Origin: Bradyrhizobiaceae bacterium PARB1
GTDB lineage: Bacteria > Pseudomonadota > Alphaproteobacteria > Rhizobiales > Xanthobacteraceae
Assembly: GCA_002256345.1 (NCBI GenBank)
Contig: NKIY01000004.1
Coordinates: forward strand, 203,876-267,875
DNA length: 64,000 nucleotides
Reading direction: 5' to 3'
Part shown: positions 25,593-36,900 of the stretch, piece after piece
Numbering within the stretch: position 1 is the first letter of the stretch
Layout: each line of letters begins with the position of its first letter
Notes under the pieces: model-generated
The model's input: the letters and a program-made list of their open reading frames with translations, nothing else
Told to the model about the DNA's origin: nothing
Databases searched by the model: none
Translations under genes and position numbers: made by a program

Positions 25593-26457
25593 CTCTTCGC
25601 CCCAACAGTCCGTTCGGTCGCAACAGCAGGAGCGCCGCCATCAGCAGATAAACGAGCACGCTCGACATGCTGGGAAAGAAGACTTTTCCGAACGTATCAG
25701 TCAGGCCGATCAACAACGCGCCGATGGCAGCTCCCTCGATCGAGCCAATTCCGCCGAGCACGACCACCACGAAAGAGAGGATGAGCATGCTATCTCCCAT
25801 CCCCGGATAGACGGTGGCGATCGGGGCCACGAGCGCCCCCGCCAGGGCGGCAAGCGCAATTCCGACCGCAAAGACGCCTGCACTGACAACATCGAAGCTG
25901 ATGCCAAGGGCCTTGGTCATGTCGCGATTTTCCGCGCCGGCCCGCACGACCATGCCGATCTTGGTGAAGCGGATCACGGCGAAAATCGCAACCGCTGCAG
26001 CCAGTCCGAATATGCCGATGGCCAGCCGATACACCGGATAGGACAGGTTATCTGTCAACTGGATCGCGCCCTGCAGGAATTCGGGCGGCGCGACCGAATG
26101 CACGTCCTTGCCGAACAGGATCTGCCGCATCTCGTCGACCACGAGGATGAGCCCGAACGAGAGCAGCACCTGCAGGAGATGGTCGCGGCCATAGAGCCGC
26201 CGCATCAGCGTGACTTCGAGGACGAGACCAATCACAAGGGCAATGATCGCTGCGCCCGCCAATGCGATCCAGAAGCTCCCCGTCGAGGCCGACAGCCAGA
26301 ACGCGAGATATGCTCCGAGCATGTAGAAGGCGCCATGCGCGAGGTTGATCACCCCGAGAATTCCGAACACCAGCGTCAAGCCGCTGGCGACCAGGAACAG
26401 GGCGGTGCCGTATTGTATCGCGTTCAGGAGCTGAACGCCGAACGTCAACAAGTCCAT
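25585..26457 (-). CDS. livH: Branched-chain-type ABC transporter permease, LivH family
   Basis: Inner-membrane permease of 290 residues. The real start is ATG 26457 (MDLLTFGVQLLNAIQYGTAL); the frame is open further upstream, but the extra N-terminus is arginine-rich and lies inside the solute-binding-protein gene. LivH hallmarks are GLTLVFGILGVINLAHGAFY near residues 30-49 and the loop with ENRDMTKALGISFDVVSAGV. About eight hydrophobic segments are visible. It is 49 bases after the solute-binding-protein stop and overlaps livM by eight bases. Confidence 0.93.
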   Translation of the reverse strand: MDLLTFGVQLLNAIQYGTALFLVASGLTLVFGILGVINLAHGAFYMLGAYLAFWLSASTGSFWIALAGAAIIALVIGLVLEVTLMRRLYGRDHLLQVLLSFGLILVVDEMRQILFGKDVHSVAPPEFLQGAIQLTDNLSYPVYRLAIGIFGLAAAVAIFAVIRFTKIGMVVRAGAENRDMTKALGISFDVVSAGVFAVGIALAALAGALVAPIATVYPGMGDSMLILSFVVVVLGGIGSIEGAAIGALLIGLTDTFGKVFFPSMSSVLVYLLMAALLLLRPNGLLGRRGV

Positions 26458-26506
26458 GCCATACCTCAACCTCGCGCCGGCGTGCGGCGTCGTCCGGCAA
26501 GCAATT

Positions 26507-27700
26507 TCACGTAAGCCTGCAGCCGCGCGCTGGATCGTCCACATTGGCTTGCGCGACGGAGACCAGCTCGTTGCGACCGTTCCGCACCTCGCGCAGGTAG
26601 ATGTTCTGGATCGGATTGTGCGCCTTGTTGAAGGACAGCGGACCGCGCGGCGAATCGATCTTGGCTGCTCCCATCGCCGCAACCATCTTGTCGCGCGCCT
26701 TGTGATCACCTCCGACCGCCTTCAGGCCGATATCGTAGAGCGCAGCAGCGTCGAAGCCCTGGACGGCGTAGATGTCGCCATCCTGCCCGGTCTTGGCCTT
26801 GAAGGCTTTCAGGAAGGCGATGTTGGCGGGATTGTCGAGATTATCCGCATAATGCAGCGTGGTCTTGACGCCATTGGCTGCGGCGCCTTGCGCTTCCAGC
26901 GTGCCGTCGGTGAGGAAACCCGCGCCGTAGAGCGGGATCGTCTTGCGCAATCCGGACGCATCGTAGTCGCGTACGAATTTCACCGCTCCGCCACCGGCGA
27001 AGAAGGCAAAGACCGCGTCGGGCTTGAGTGTCGCGATGCGCGTGATCAGCGCCTGGAATTCGACCTCAGGGAACGGGATGGTCAGATCCTCGACGATCTT
27101 GCCGCCCTGCTTTGTGAAATTCTCGGTGAACCCGCCGATCATTTCGGCGCCGGCGGTGTAGCGCCATGTAATCGTCGCCACATTACGGATGCCGGCGTCG
27201 TACATGGCCTTGCCGGCCGGAAAGGTCGCCTGCCAGTTCGAGAATGAGGTGCGGAAGATGTTCGGTGCACACATCGGGCCGGTCGCGTCATTGGCGCCGG
27301 CATTCGGAATGATCAGCATCGAATTGGTGTCGCGCGCCACCTTGACCATGGCCATGGCCACGCCCGAATGCACGGTGCCGACGACGAGATCGACCTTCTC
27401 GCGGCCGACCAGGCGATTCATGTTGTCGGCGCCGGCCTCCGGCTTCGATTCATCATCGAGCTGAACGAAAGTGACGTCGCGTCCGCCCAGCTTGCCGCCC
27501 TTCTGCTCGACGTAGAGCCGGAAGCCATTGTCGATGAACTGGCCGAGCTTCGCAAAGGTTCCGGTGTAGGGAAGCATCAGCCCGATCTTGATCGGCGCAC
27601 CCTGCGCGATCGCCGGAATTCGCAAAGATGATCCGACCGCAACGCCCGCGGCTCCCACCAGCAGTGTTCGACGCGATATACCGAGATCCAATGCTTTCAT
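26507..27700 (-). CDS. ABC transporter substrate-binding protein (type I periplasmic binding fold)
   Basis: Periplasmic receptor of the LivHMGF importer, 397 residues from ATG 27700, which has GGAAGAAAGA upstream; a longer frame exists but has no signal peptide at its start. The N-terminus (LGISRRTLLVGAAGVAVGSS...PAIAQG) looks like a Tat signal with cleavage after AQ near residue 33. The mature sequence begins APIKIGLMLPYTGTFAKLG, typical of Peripla_BP_6 proteins. Later blocks such as YAVQGFDAAALYDIGLKAVG are typical of receptors for aromatic acids as well as amino acids. Its gene sits between the ligase and the permeases, suggesting an aromatic carboxylate ligand; the sequence alone does not define it. 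Confidence 0.93.
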   Translation of the reverse strand: MKALDLGISRRTLLVGAAGVAVGSSLRIPAIAQGAPIKIGLMLPYTGTFAKLGQFIDNGFRLYVEQKGGKLGGRDVTFVQLDDESKPEAGADNMNRLVGREKVDLVVGTVHSGVAMAMVKVARDTNSMLIIPNAGANDATGPMCAPNIFRTSFSNWQATFPAGKAMYDAGIRNVATITWRYTAGAEMIGGFTENFTKQGGKIVEDLTIPFPEVEFQALITRIATLKPDAVFAFFAGGGAVKFVRDYDASGLRKTIPLYGAGFLTDGTLEAQGAAANGVKTTLHYADNLDNPANIAFLKAFKAKTGQDGDIYAVQGFDAAALYDIGLKAVGGDHKARDKMVAAMGAAKIDSPRGPLSFNKAHNPIQNIYLREVRNGRNELVSVAQANVDDPARGCRLT

Positions 27701-27767
27701 TCTTTCTTCCCCGCTTTTGCTTGTTTTTCTCAGAATCGACTTGATGTCCGTTTCCTGTCGAAGCCCG

Positions 27768-29630
27768 TCAAGATGGGCAATCGACCCGTTGTTCGTATGC
27801 GTCGCCGTACAAGCGGCCAACGATCTCCGCGCGGCGCGCAAGGACCGCACGCTGATTGATGTAGCCTTTATCCGTGATCTCCCCGCCATCGACCGACGGC
27901 GGCTCCGTCAGCAGAACGGCGCGCGTGGCATATGTCGATGAGCCGCCGCCTCTGGCCTTCAGTTGTGCCAAACCGCGCGCGATCGTTTCCCTCACTCGCG
28001 GCGAATGCAGCACCTCGGTGAGCGGCTCCTGGTCGGAGGCGCCGCTCACCTTTCGGCACGCAGCGACATTCGGGAAGATCATGAAGCCGACAGCATCACG
28101 GTCATGGCCGGTGACGACGACGTCCTGCGCTAGCGGCGCCAGTGCCGCGATGGCCTCGACGCGCAACCTCCCCACGCTGACCCACGTTCCGGTGAGCAGC
28201 TTGAAATCCTCGGAGACCCGGCCGTCGAAAAACAATCCCTTGTTCGGATCATCTTTGTCGGCGAAAGCCATCGCGTCGCCGATCAGATAGAACCCCTCAT
28301 CGTCGAATGCCCGCGCGGTCTGCTCCGGCGACTTCCAGTAGCCCGGCGTCACGTTGGGTCCACGCACCCTGACCTCAAGCTTGTCACCGGACGGGACCAG
28401 CTTGATTTCCACGCCCGGGACGGGAACGCCGACATTGCCGGAGCGCGGTGCACGGAAATGACAATCCAGCGCTAATGGAGCCGTTTCGGTGGATCCCCAT
28501 GCGGAGACCATGGGAACGACGCGGCCAATCGTTGCCAGCGACAGCGTCTCCAGAGCTTCCCACAAGTTCTGTGGAAGCGCTGCGCCCGCATAGAAGATGA
28601 GTTTTGTCTGGGAGAAGAAGCGATGACGCAAAGACGTATCTTCGCGCAGTGCCGCCACCAGCATCTCGAAGCCGCGCGGGACATTGAAGTAAACGGTGGG
28701 GATCACATCACGCAGATTGGCCAATGACAGTTCGAATGCGCCGGGCATCGGCTTGCCGCCGTCGATATAGAGCGTGCCGCCATTTCGCAGGACGCAGTTG
28801 AAGTTGTGATTGGTCCCGAACGTGTGGCTCCACGGCAACCAGTCCAGGATGACGAAGCCGTCAATGCCATTCAGAAAGGGCCAGACCTGCGCCTTGGCGG
28901 CCTGGTTCGAGGTCATCATGCGCTGGGTATTGATGACGGCCTTCGGCGCCCCCGTAGATCCAGAGGTGAACAGAAGCTTGGCTACCGTGTCCGGTCCAAC
29001 GGCACGGAATGCACGCTCGACATCGTTCTCATTATCCGACGTCAGCGACGCGACGCCATGGTCAGACGATGAACTCTCAAAACTCCCGTCAATGAGAATC
29101 GCGCGATGCGTCCCCTCGATCGCCCGTAAGGCTGCCGCGTAGATGCGAGCATCCGAAACAAAGATCGCGCCGGGATCGAGCAGCGCGATCAAGCTTTGCA
29201 GCTTCTCAAAGTCCTTCGACATCAGCGAATAGGCCGTCGAGATCGACGCGACCGGAATGCCGACATGCATGGCGGCGAGCATCAGCACGCCGTGATCGAT
29301 GGAGTTTTCGGAGAGAATGGCGACCGGCCGGTCCGGCCCCAGCCCCTGTTCCAGCAGCCATCCGGCAACTGCGCGCACACGCCGCCGCGCATCGGCGTAG
29401 GTCAACTGCCGCCATGGCCTGTCGGCCGCGGGCCGCTCGGCGAGGAAGACACGCGCCGGCGCGCGGTGCGCCCACGTCTCGAGCCACTCGCCGACGCACC
29501 GGGACGCGACATCGAGCGGCGTGTCCGATTTAAGGACGATGCTGCCATCGCGGGCTTTCGAGACGATGATCGACGGCTCGGCGAACAGATCGTCGATTAG
29601 GCCCTCATGTGGCTGGGTCAACGCAACCAT
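27768..29630 (-). CDS. fcs: Feruloyl-CoA synthase-like acyl-CoA ligase
   Basis: ANL-superfamily ligase of 620 residues, the length of feruloyl-CoA synthases and longer than BclA. The phosphate loop is LLFTSGSTGAPKAV (about 218-231). The typical FCS blocks LDWLPWSHTFGTNHNFN, AWGSTETAPLA, RGPNVTPGYWKSPEQT and FFDGRVSEDFKLLTGTWVSV are present, and the C-terminal lysine lies in GGEITDKGYINQRAV. It leads the operon fcs-SBP-livHMGF (67 bases to the receptor gene), so activation and uptake of one substrate class are co-expressed. Ferulate, p-coumarate or another lignin-derived acid is likely. No enoyl-CoA hydratase/lyase (Ech) is in the window, so chain shortening must occur elsewhere. The gene symbol is tentative. 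Confidence 0.85.
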   Translation of the reverse strand: MVALTQPHEGLIDDLFAEPSIIVSKARDGSIVLKSDTPLDVASRCVGEWLETWAHRAPARVFLAERPAADRPWRQLTYADARRRVRAVAGWLLEQGLGPDRPVAILSENSIDHGVLMLAAMHVGIPVASISTAYSLMSKDFEKLQSLIALLDPGAIFVSDARIYAAALRAIEGTHRAILIDGSFESSSSDHGVASLTSDNENDVERAFRAVGPDTVAKLLFTSGSTGAPKAVINTQRMMTSNQAAKAQVWPFLNGIDGFVILDWLPWSHTFGTNHNFNCVLRNGGTLYIDGGKPMPGAFELSLANLRDVIPTVYFNVPRGFEMLVAALREDTSLRHRFFSQTKLIFYAGAALPQNLWEALETLSLATIGRVVPMVSAWGSTETAPLALDCHFRAPRSGNVGVPVPGVEIKLVPSGDKLEVRVRGPNVTPGYWKSPEQTARAFDDEGFYLIGDAMAFADKDDPNKGLFFDGRVSEDFKLLTGTWVSVGRLRVEAIAALAPLAQDVVVTGHDRDAVGFMIFPNVAACRKVSGASDQEPLTEVLHSPRVRETIARGLAQLKARGGGSSTYATRAVLLTEPPSVDGGEITDKGYINQRAVLARRAEIVGRLYGDAYEQRVDCPS

Positions 29631-29959
29631 GGCCCGTCACCGGCCTCCCTCGCCGCGGAAACGCGTTTCCTCTCGGTGCATGATAATGCACCATTCGGCC
29701 TTTGTCGGCCGCTTATTATGCAAAATAATGCATCTTCAGTGCAAAATGTCAAACGCTTCTAAATGCCGCATCGCTGATGCGCCGGATAAGGAAATCCCTT
29801 GCATGCTCTCGCGCCTGAGCAACCATGGCGCCAGGGGCGCGAACGGCTGACCCGGAGATGAAAAGCCTGTTCGCAACCGTCGTTACGAGCCGAAGCGGAT
29901 GGCTGCAGCAATATGCGGCGTGAATGCCATTGCGAGGGCAACCACACGCAACGCTCACG
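29631..29959. other. Intergenic region, 329 bases
   Basis: The left third holds the TGCA cluster and hence the promoter of the ligase/transporter operon. From about 29760 to 29959 I see no gene, no RNA structure and no clear terminator for the methyltransferase gene that ends at 29960. Confidence 0.6.
29677..29743. promoter_or_regulatory. Cluster of five phased TGCA boxes upstream of the ligase/transporter operon
   Basis: TGCA occurs at 29677, 29687, 29719, 29729 and 29740, i.e. spaced 10, 32, 10 and 11 bp, all close to whole helical turns. The first pair forms GGTGCAT-N4-ATGCACC; the later ones lie in TTATTATGCAAAATAATGCA. It sits 47-113 bases upstream of the ligase ATG. The arrangement matches the TGCA-repeat operators described for BzdR/BoxR regulators. 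Confidence 0.6.
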
Positions 29960-30595
29960 TCACTTCTTGCGCGCCACGATGTAAGGACGGCGGTCGTTAT
30001 TCGTCGTTGCGTGGTTCTCAATGGCAAGAATGTCGAAGCCTGCAGCAGATATATGCTGGGTTAGTTCTGCCGTTCGAAAGACGCCTGCATAGGGTGCTTT
30101 GCCGATCGCGCGCATCGCGGGCAGGACAAACCGGATGAGCGGGTTCATATCCCCGACGCAAGGCGTCTTCGAGATGAACAAGCCTTCCGCCGCAAGTAGG
30201 TCGTGGATACGGCGCAGTGTGTCGGGTAGATCGCGAACCAGATGGAGATAGTTGAATCCCAGAACCGCGTTGAACGGTGGCGTCTCTGGCACAAGTGTTT
30301 CCGCAGTGGTGGTCTTGAAGACCAGGCCCGGGATGCGGCCGGCAGCGTGCTTCTCCTTGGCGATTGTGATCATTCCAGCGGATATATCTGTCGCAAGATA
30401 GTATTGAACGTTGCTCGCGAGCAGGAGCGCCGTCGTCCCGGTCCCGCAGCCGAGCTCCAGCACCCGATCGGCCGATTGCAACAGGGAGCGCGTCCGGTGC
30501 AGCGTGCGCTCATAGCCGGCCGGATCCGCAATCGCGCCAGCGGCATATTTCGATGACGCTCGGTCCCAAAAACGCGTATCGCTCACTATGCCCAT
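29960..30595 (-). CDS. Class I SAM-dependent methyltransferase
   Basis: A 211-residue cytoplasmic methyltransferase. SAM-binding motif I is VLELGCGTGTTAL (45-57), followed by an acidic motif II region (YYLATDISAGMI) and the post-motif block FNAVLGFNYLHLVRDLPDTL. I place the start at ATG 30595 (MGIVSDTRFWDRASSKYA), since WDRASSKYA is the usual beginning of this family; an ATG eight codons upstream (30619) is possible. The C-terminal half (FISKTPCVGDMNPLIRFVLP, APYAGVFRTAELTQHISAAG) resembles ubiquinone/menaquinone- or small-molecule-type methyltransferases. It is a single gene between the aromatic operon and the giant exoprotein, and its substrate is unknown. Confidence 0.88.
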   Translation of the reverse strand: MGIVSDTRFWDRASSKYAAGAIADPAGYERTLHRTRSLLQSADRVLELGCGTGTTALLLASNVQYYLATDISAGMITIAKEKHAAGRIPGLVFKTTTAETLVPETPPFNAVLGFNYLHLVRDLPDTLRRIHDLLAAEGLFISKTPCVGDMNPLIRFVLPAMRAIGKAPYAGVFRTAELTQHISAAGFDILAIENHATTNNDRRPYIVARKK

Positions 30596-30929
30596 GATCG
30601 TTGCTTCCCAGATCGCCATCTCGCCTGTTCGGGATGAGGAAGATCGGAAAGTGTAGCCGTGTCAACCGAGCCCGCTCTGGCAAGAGCCCGCGCGGCTGTC
30701 ATGCAGAATAGCGCATGAATGGCGAGAGCTGGACGGATTGCTTTGCGAAAGGGAAAGTCCAGCGAGATCACCGAAAGTAGCCGCCGAAATTTTGTCGTGT
30801 GTCCCCGTCTTGTACGCTCGCAGGCGGCCGTGATTGCACGCCCCAAGACAACGTCCGCTTGCCAAGAAGCGACGTTTATCTCGGAACGGATAGACCTTCC
30901 GAAGCCAAATCCCGCGAAAAGGCAACGCC
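30596..30929. other. Intergenic region, 334 bases
   Basis: This gap separates the stop of the giant exoprotein (30930) from the start of the methyltransferase. It contains a short direct repeat (GAGCCCGC twice around 30669-30692) but no convincing open frame, terminator hairpin with T-run, or RNA gene. Promoter elements for the methyltransferase should lie at its left end. Confidence 0.5.
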
Positions 30930-33900
30930 TCAGTTTCGCAGCGCGCGTTTTTCCTCCTCGGTCAGATCGCCAGTATCCGACGATCTGACCGGGCCATATC
31001 CCACCACTCTGACCGGAGCCGATGGATTGTAGGTCTGCTTCTGCACGTCCTCGCGCTTTTTCGCCGGTTGCTCGCCATCGGTGCCACCGCCATAGCCAAG
31101 CACCTCGACAATGATGACCGACGGCCGCTCGTTGCCACTACCCTGATTAGGTGTGGCGGTCTGTTGAGTTGCGGCGGTCGCGTTGGAGGTCGAAAGAGCT
31201 GCAGCGATGCTGGGGGCCTGCACGGTCGGAATACCCGTGCTGGTGCCCTGTACCTGGATATTTGCCGCGTTGAGCACCTGCAGGGCCGCCAGATTGACAT
31301 TGCCCGACACGCGGATGCCCGCTTCGCCCGCATCGATCGTTCCGAGCGGCGCGATCAGATCGATGTCGCCGGGCGGGATGCCGGGAATGGGATTGAGCGT
31401 GGCAATGCCGGCACCTGATGACGGCACCTGCGGCGACAGCGTGACATTACCGTAGCTGTCATAGACTCGTTTCGGTGGCGTATAGAGCACGGTCGTCTTC
31501 GAACCACGGCCAGCATTGATATCGCCAGTGGCCGACCAGCCCAGAATGCTGCCGCCGAACGTCGTCATGATGCGGCTCTGGCCTAGCAGGATGCTGCCGA
31601 GGGAATAGACGTCAATATCGCCCGCCCCTTGGGTGATAAGGCCGGCGCCGGTGCTCGGCGTCACGCCCTCGACACCGAGCAAGGTCTGCCCTCCCGGATT
31701 GAGGACCTGAATATTGCCGCCAAACCGGGTTTGGATGCCCGCATCGGTGACGACGGGCACGCTAACCCCGTTGACGTTCTTCGAGCCGGTGACACTGCTG
31801 AACATGGTGATCTTGCCGGAATAGGAGATCGGATTGCCTGCCGCGTCCCGATCCGGGAACAGCTTGGTGATCGCGTCGCGGCCACGCAGATACGAGCCGT
31901 AGCGTGCGCTGTCTCGATTATTGTATTCACGGCCGCCCGCTTTCAATTCCGCGAAGTAGACCTGACGGACGAAAATGCCTTGCTGCGCTGTCGGCAATCC
32001 AAGGAAGAAAGCCAGCGCATCGTCAGCCGTGCCGGTGTAGCCGAAGCGTCCCTTCAGCCACGCTAGCAATTCTTGATCGTAGGCATGAACGATCTTGCCG
32101 CTGCCCGCGAGCGGCGTGCCATTCGGCAACTGGTTGGCGGCGTTGAAATACAGCCTGGCGAAACCCGCGTAATCCGGCCCGTTGGCGCCGACACCCGCAG
32201 CCGCGACAATGCTCGCACCGCCCGCAGTGTTGCCGGAGTTGACGATATCGCCGACGCTGACCAGCGAACCGTAATAGCCTTGATAAAGATTCCGGCCGGC
32301 CTGCACGTCCAGCAAGCCTGGACCGGCAATGGTGACCGACTGATAGAAGATATCGCGGCCTGCATGGACGACGGAGATGTCGGCCGCGCTATTGTTCATG
32401 AACACGCTGGCGTTCGTACCGGTACCGGCGATATCGCGCCCGGCGATGACCTCGAACGCTTTGGCGGCAAGATACCAGGTCGTGGGCGACGGCACGAAAC
32501 CCAACGAGAACGTCGGCGTCATGGTCCGAACCTGACCAAGCGTCAGATCGACGATATCGACACCGGCATAAACCCGTGCAGGCTTGCTGTCGCCGGCATG
32601 AAGATTAGTCTGTGGCGTGTCGGGACCGAACGCGATCGGATTGTAGGTGTCTAAACGGAATGAGGCATTCGGCGAAGCGTTGCTGTCGCCATTGACGTAG
32701 AACACCGGATGGAATGGCGTTGCCAGCGCGCTCATATCGGCGCCGGACATACCTATCACCTGGCTCGTGCCATAGATCGAGCCCGCCGCCAGAAGCTCAA
32801 GCTGTCCGGTCGGCGATGGCAGCAACTCGATCGGCGCAAACGTTAGCGAACCTATTCCGGGTTCTGCGAACCGGATGTCGCCATTGGCGGCCGCAACGAT
32901 TAACGTGCCCGGATATGCTCGGTTGGCATCAAAGGTGCCAGCCGTGTTTCCGTCGAGCACCGCGGCATCGCCACCCGCTGCATAAAGATTGACGGCTGTA
33001 GCCGGCGTCCACAACATAAAGCTCGATTGCCCACCGCTCTTGACGAGCGCGGTCGTGCCATCCGCATTGCGCACCGTATAGGGCATGCCGTTCTGGTCGA
33101 CCAACGTATTCATGCCGGCATCGCTCGCACCACCGAACACGAGATCGCCGCGCGTGCTGATGGCGATCGTGCCGTCTCCCGGCGTGAAGATGGGTCCGGG
33201 CGTCTTGAGCGAACGCGCAAAGACAGAGGGATCAACGGCCCGCGGATCATACGAGGTCCAGGGTTTCCCATATGTGTTCTGGTCCAGGCTCCCGACCGAA
33301 CCGGCACTGACCACGGTGTCGCCGCGCAGGTTAGTGACGGAGCCGAAATAGTCGGGCGAGAAACTCGTCGCGCTCGCGGCCGGTAGCGAGTTGAGTGCTC
33401 CGCCAACCTTGAAGACGAGATCGCCGCCGCCGGTCTGCACCAGTGTGCCATCGGACAGGACGCGACCGGTCGAGGCGACCGCCAGATCGAGACCGGTCGA
33501 CGTCGAACCACCGCGGCTCACACCGGCATTGCCGCCCGCGATCACGGTCAGGTTGCCGCCCCCAAGGGTACCGATGCCCTGGAAGCCAGCAAGCTGCTGG
33601 GTGTCGCGGTCCGACGCCGTCTTCGCATAGGAGCCGAAATTGATCCACCACGCAGTCGGATCGGCGGACGAGCCACCGCCCTGCCGACCCAGCCAGTTGC
33701 CCGTGAGATCGGAATTGACAAAGCGCGTTTGGTTGTCAGCGATTTGGATGTTGCCGGTGACATCCCGCTGCGCCGTCAACAGTACATCGCCGCCATGCTC
33801 GGGATACCAGGCATGTGAGTTGCCGTCGCTTGTGACGCCGACAAGGTCGTCAGGATTGCTGCCATCGGTGGCCAAGCGTGGCGCCGACTGCGTGCCCGCG

Positions 33901-36900
33901 GTGTAGACACCGTAGGGCGTCGCCTCGCTGAAGCTACCGCCCGCCAGCAGATCGAGATTGCCGATGCCGGTGCGTAGCACGCTGAAGAATGTGCCGTTGA
34001 GAGACGAATTGTAGGCGGGATCGCTGAGCGTGAGGTTTCCGCTCCCGGCGAGCGCCTGCACGCTCTTCAGCGTGCGCTGGTCGGCCGCGGCGATGTCGGC
34101 ACCGGACACAAGACGGATCGAGGCAGAGCGCGAGCCGGGTGCAAGCATTGAGGCCGCCGGCATCGTAGCTGCGGCGCCCGGAATGGCCGGGGTCGCCACG
34201 ACTGCAATGGTCGGCATATTCGAAAGTTCAAACCCGAAGCCGTAGCTGTTAGTGATGCTAAGAACCGTGCCCGCCGGAATCGTATCGCCAGGATTGTACT
34301 GATTGCCATTATTGTCGACGTAAGGCCCCCACCACCAACTTGTCCACCAAATATAGAAACCGCTATTTGGAATGGTCCAAGCATCAACGACTGTCACATC
34401 CTTTGTTTCGTCAAGATAGTAGGTGTAAGGGCCACCGGGATTGGTCGTGGTCAGATGGAAGAACGAGCTGTTCGTGACATCGATAAGGTCATAAACGGCC
34501 GGCATGCCCGGCGACGACTTGAACCCATCCGAGATGCTTCCCTTGACGGTTACGTTGCCGGTGGCGCGGATCACAAGCGCCATCGGCTCGCCGGCGCCAT
34601 AAGTCGCCGAGTTCGGATCGCGATCGGCGCTTGCGCCGTAACGATACTTCGCAAGGTCGATATCGCCCGACGTCGATAGATCGCCGCTCGAGGTGATCTG
34701 GACGCCCGGCCGCAAGTGATAGGCACTGCCATAAGCGGACAGGCCCGCAACGCGCGACGACAGATCGGCATTGCCGAGCGCGGCGTTAATGAAGGCGGTA
34801 CTCGCCGTATCGTAGCCGTCAAGTGTCGCCTGGGTGATCGTGCTGCCGCCCGGCAGATCGTAAGTCCAGAACGCATTGAGCGCGATGCTATAGGCGCCGC
34901 GGATGTGGAGCGGCCCCGTCGCGTTGATGGCGATGTCGCCCGAGGTTTCGCCGGTGCGCTGCGCGTTGAGCTGGATGTCACCATAGGTCACGCCGTTCGG
35001 TGTAGTGAGGTCCATGGTGGCGCCGGGCGACAATGTCAGCGTGCCGCCCGCGGCGGTGAGCTCGATATGGCCGCGGTTCTTGGCTTCGATCGGCTGGCCG
35101 TAGCTGTCGACCTGAAGCACTGTGCCGTGGGCATCGAGCACAGCGTTCGAAGCGAGCGTGAGCCCATTTCCGGCCGACAGACGAATGGTTCCCGGCTTGG
35201 CGCCAGAGGCATCGATGGTGCCGTTGATGGTCAGACTGCCGTTATCGACCGAAACGGTGACACTGTGTGCTTTGACCCCATCGCCGACGGTCAGGTCACC
35301 ACTCCTGATATCGAAGCTGCGCGCGTCGAAGAAGCCGCCCTGGGTCAAAAGTGCGTTGAGGCCGGCAAAGTCGCCGAGCGTGCGGGCGGCGACACTGAAG
35401 TCGCCGCTAACGAAGCCATCATTGGCGGTGCCCTTGACGCTACCGCCGAGCGCGACAGCGCCGTTGCGGGCATCGATCGTGACAGACCCCGCATTGGCAT
35501 TGGTGGCGGAGACATCGATCACCGACCCTGCCGCCTGCGTCACGCTGCCCTGCGCGCTGTTGAAAATCGCGGCGCCGCCGAAACCGTAGACCGTCGCTTT
35601 CTGGATCGCCGACAGCCGACCGCTGAGATCAATGCGACTCCCGCCATCGAGAGCAATGTCATTGGTGGCATTGATCACGAACTTGCCGCTCGGCAGCAGG
35701 ACGGTGCTGGCGATGGCGACGCTGCCGCCGGTCAGATTGATCTCCGCGCCGGCGACCGTCGACGTCGCCGCGCTCGGCGCAACGCCGGCAGGTGCAACGA
35801 CGTTGAGCGCGCCTCCCGCCGTATAGGCCATGATCGATTTCTGCATGCCGGTGAGCAGTGGCGTCGTGAGCGTCAGATTGCCACCCGTGCCGCTCTGGCC
35901 GAACGCGGCCGCAGGATCGGTGCTTGGCGCCTGGTAGACGAACAGCTTGCCGTTGCCAGCCGAGACGATCTGCGAGCGACCGGTGATGTCGACGTTGCTA
36001 AAACCATAGATGACTCGGTTCGCGGAAGTCGTATCGAGTGAAACGAAGCGACCAAAGTCGATCTCGTCGGCAACGAGGCTGAACGCGCCGGCGCCTGGCG
36101 CACCCCCGGCGATGGCTGGGGGCGTTACACCGGGAATGCCATTCCAAGTGATCTTGTCAGCGGCTATGGTCGCGCGATCGCCAGACGAACCGTAGCCATA
36201 GATCGCCGACGTGTTCAGAACGAGATTGACGCCGGTGCCAGTGGCGTCGAGCGAGGCGCTACCGAAAAGATTGATGGCGTTGGCTGCGCTCAGGGTAATC
36301 TTTTCCAGCGCCGGCGCGCCATGCAGCGGATCGCCGTTGACAAGCGTGTTGAACAGAGCCTGGTCGAACAGCAATCCGGTCGGTCCGCCTGCCATGGCGA
36401 TCGTGGCGGCGTCGCCGATATTGATGGCGCCGACCGCGAGCGCAATGTTGCGGGATCCGAAATGCGCCGTCGGGTCGATGCTGGAGACCCCATTGGTAGC
36501 GAAGGCCAGCGTGCCCTCGGAGTAAAGCGATGAACCTGCGCCGATCGTGATGGCGCCATTGCTGCTGCTATTGGCGAGGAAACTGAGCTCACCGTTAGAG
36601 AGCGCCAGCGCGGAAACGCCGTAGGACGTGGTGTAAGCCATACCGGTCGAGGCCGAATCGAAAGGACCGTTCCCCTGCCCGATGGTGGTTAGCGTCACAT
36701 TGTTGCCGATATGGATATTGCCGCCAACCAGGAAGATTTCGCCGGCCTTCAGCGTCACGCCATCGCGAAGGGCGATATCGCGACCGCCCTGAAATATGAT
36801 GGTTCCGTTGCTGAAGAGATTGCTGCCGTTGACCATCAATCGCGGCGCCCTGAGGGCATTGATGCTGGCCGCACCGACCGCGATACCCGTGAACGCTGCC

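Noticed and set aside
29960-30595. The methyltransferase as an O-demethylation or ubiquinone enzyme serving the aromatic pathway.
   Set aside because: Motif I is clear, but nothing in the substrate region points to a specific acceptor, and a 329-base gap separates it from the aromatic operon.
34716-36041. Long plus-strand frames inside the giant exoprotein gene (also 41121-42245).
   Set aside because: Antisense shadows of a 12-kb coding frame with clear beta-helix repeats.
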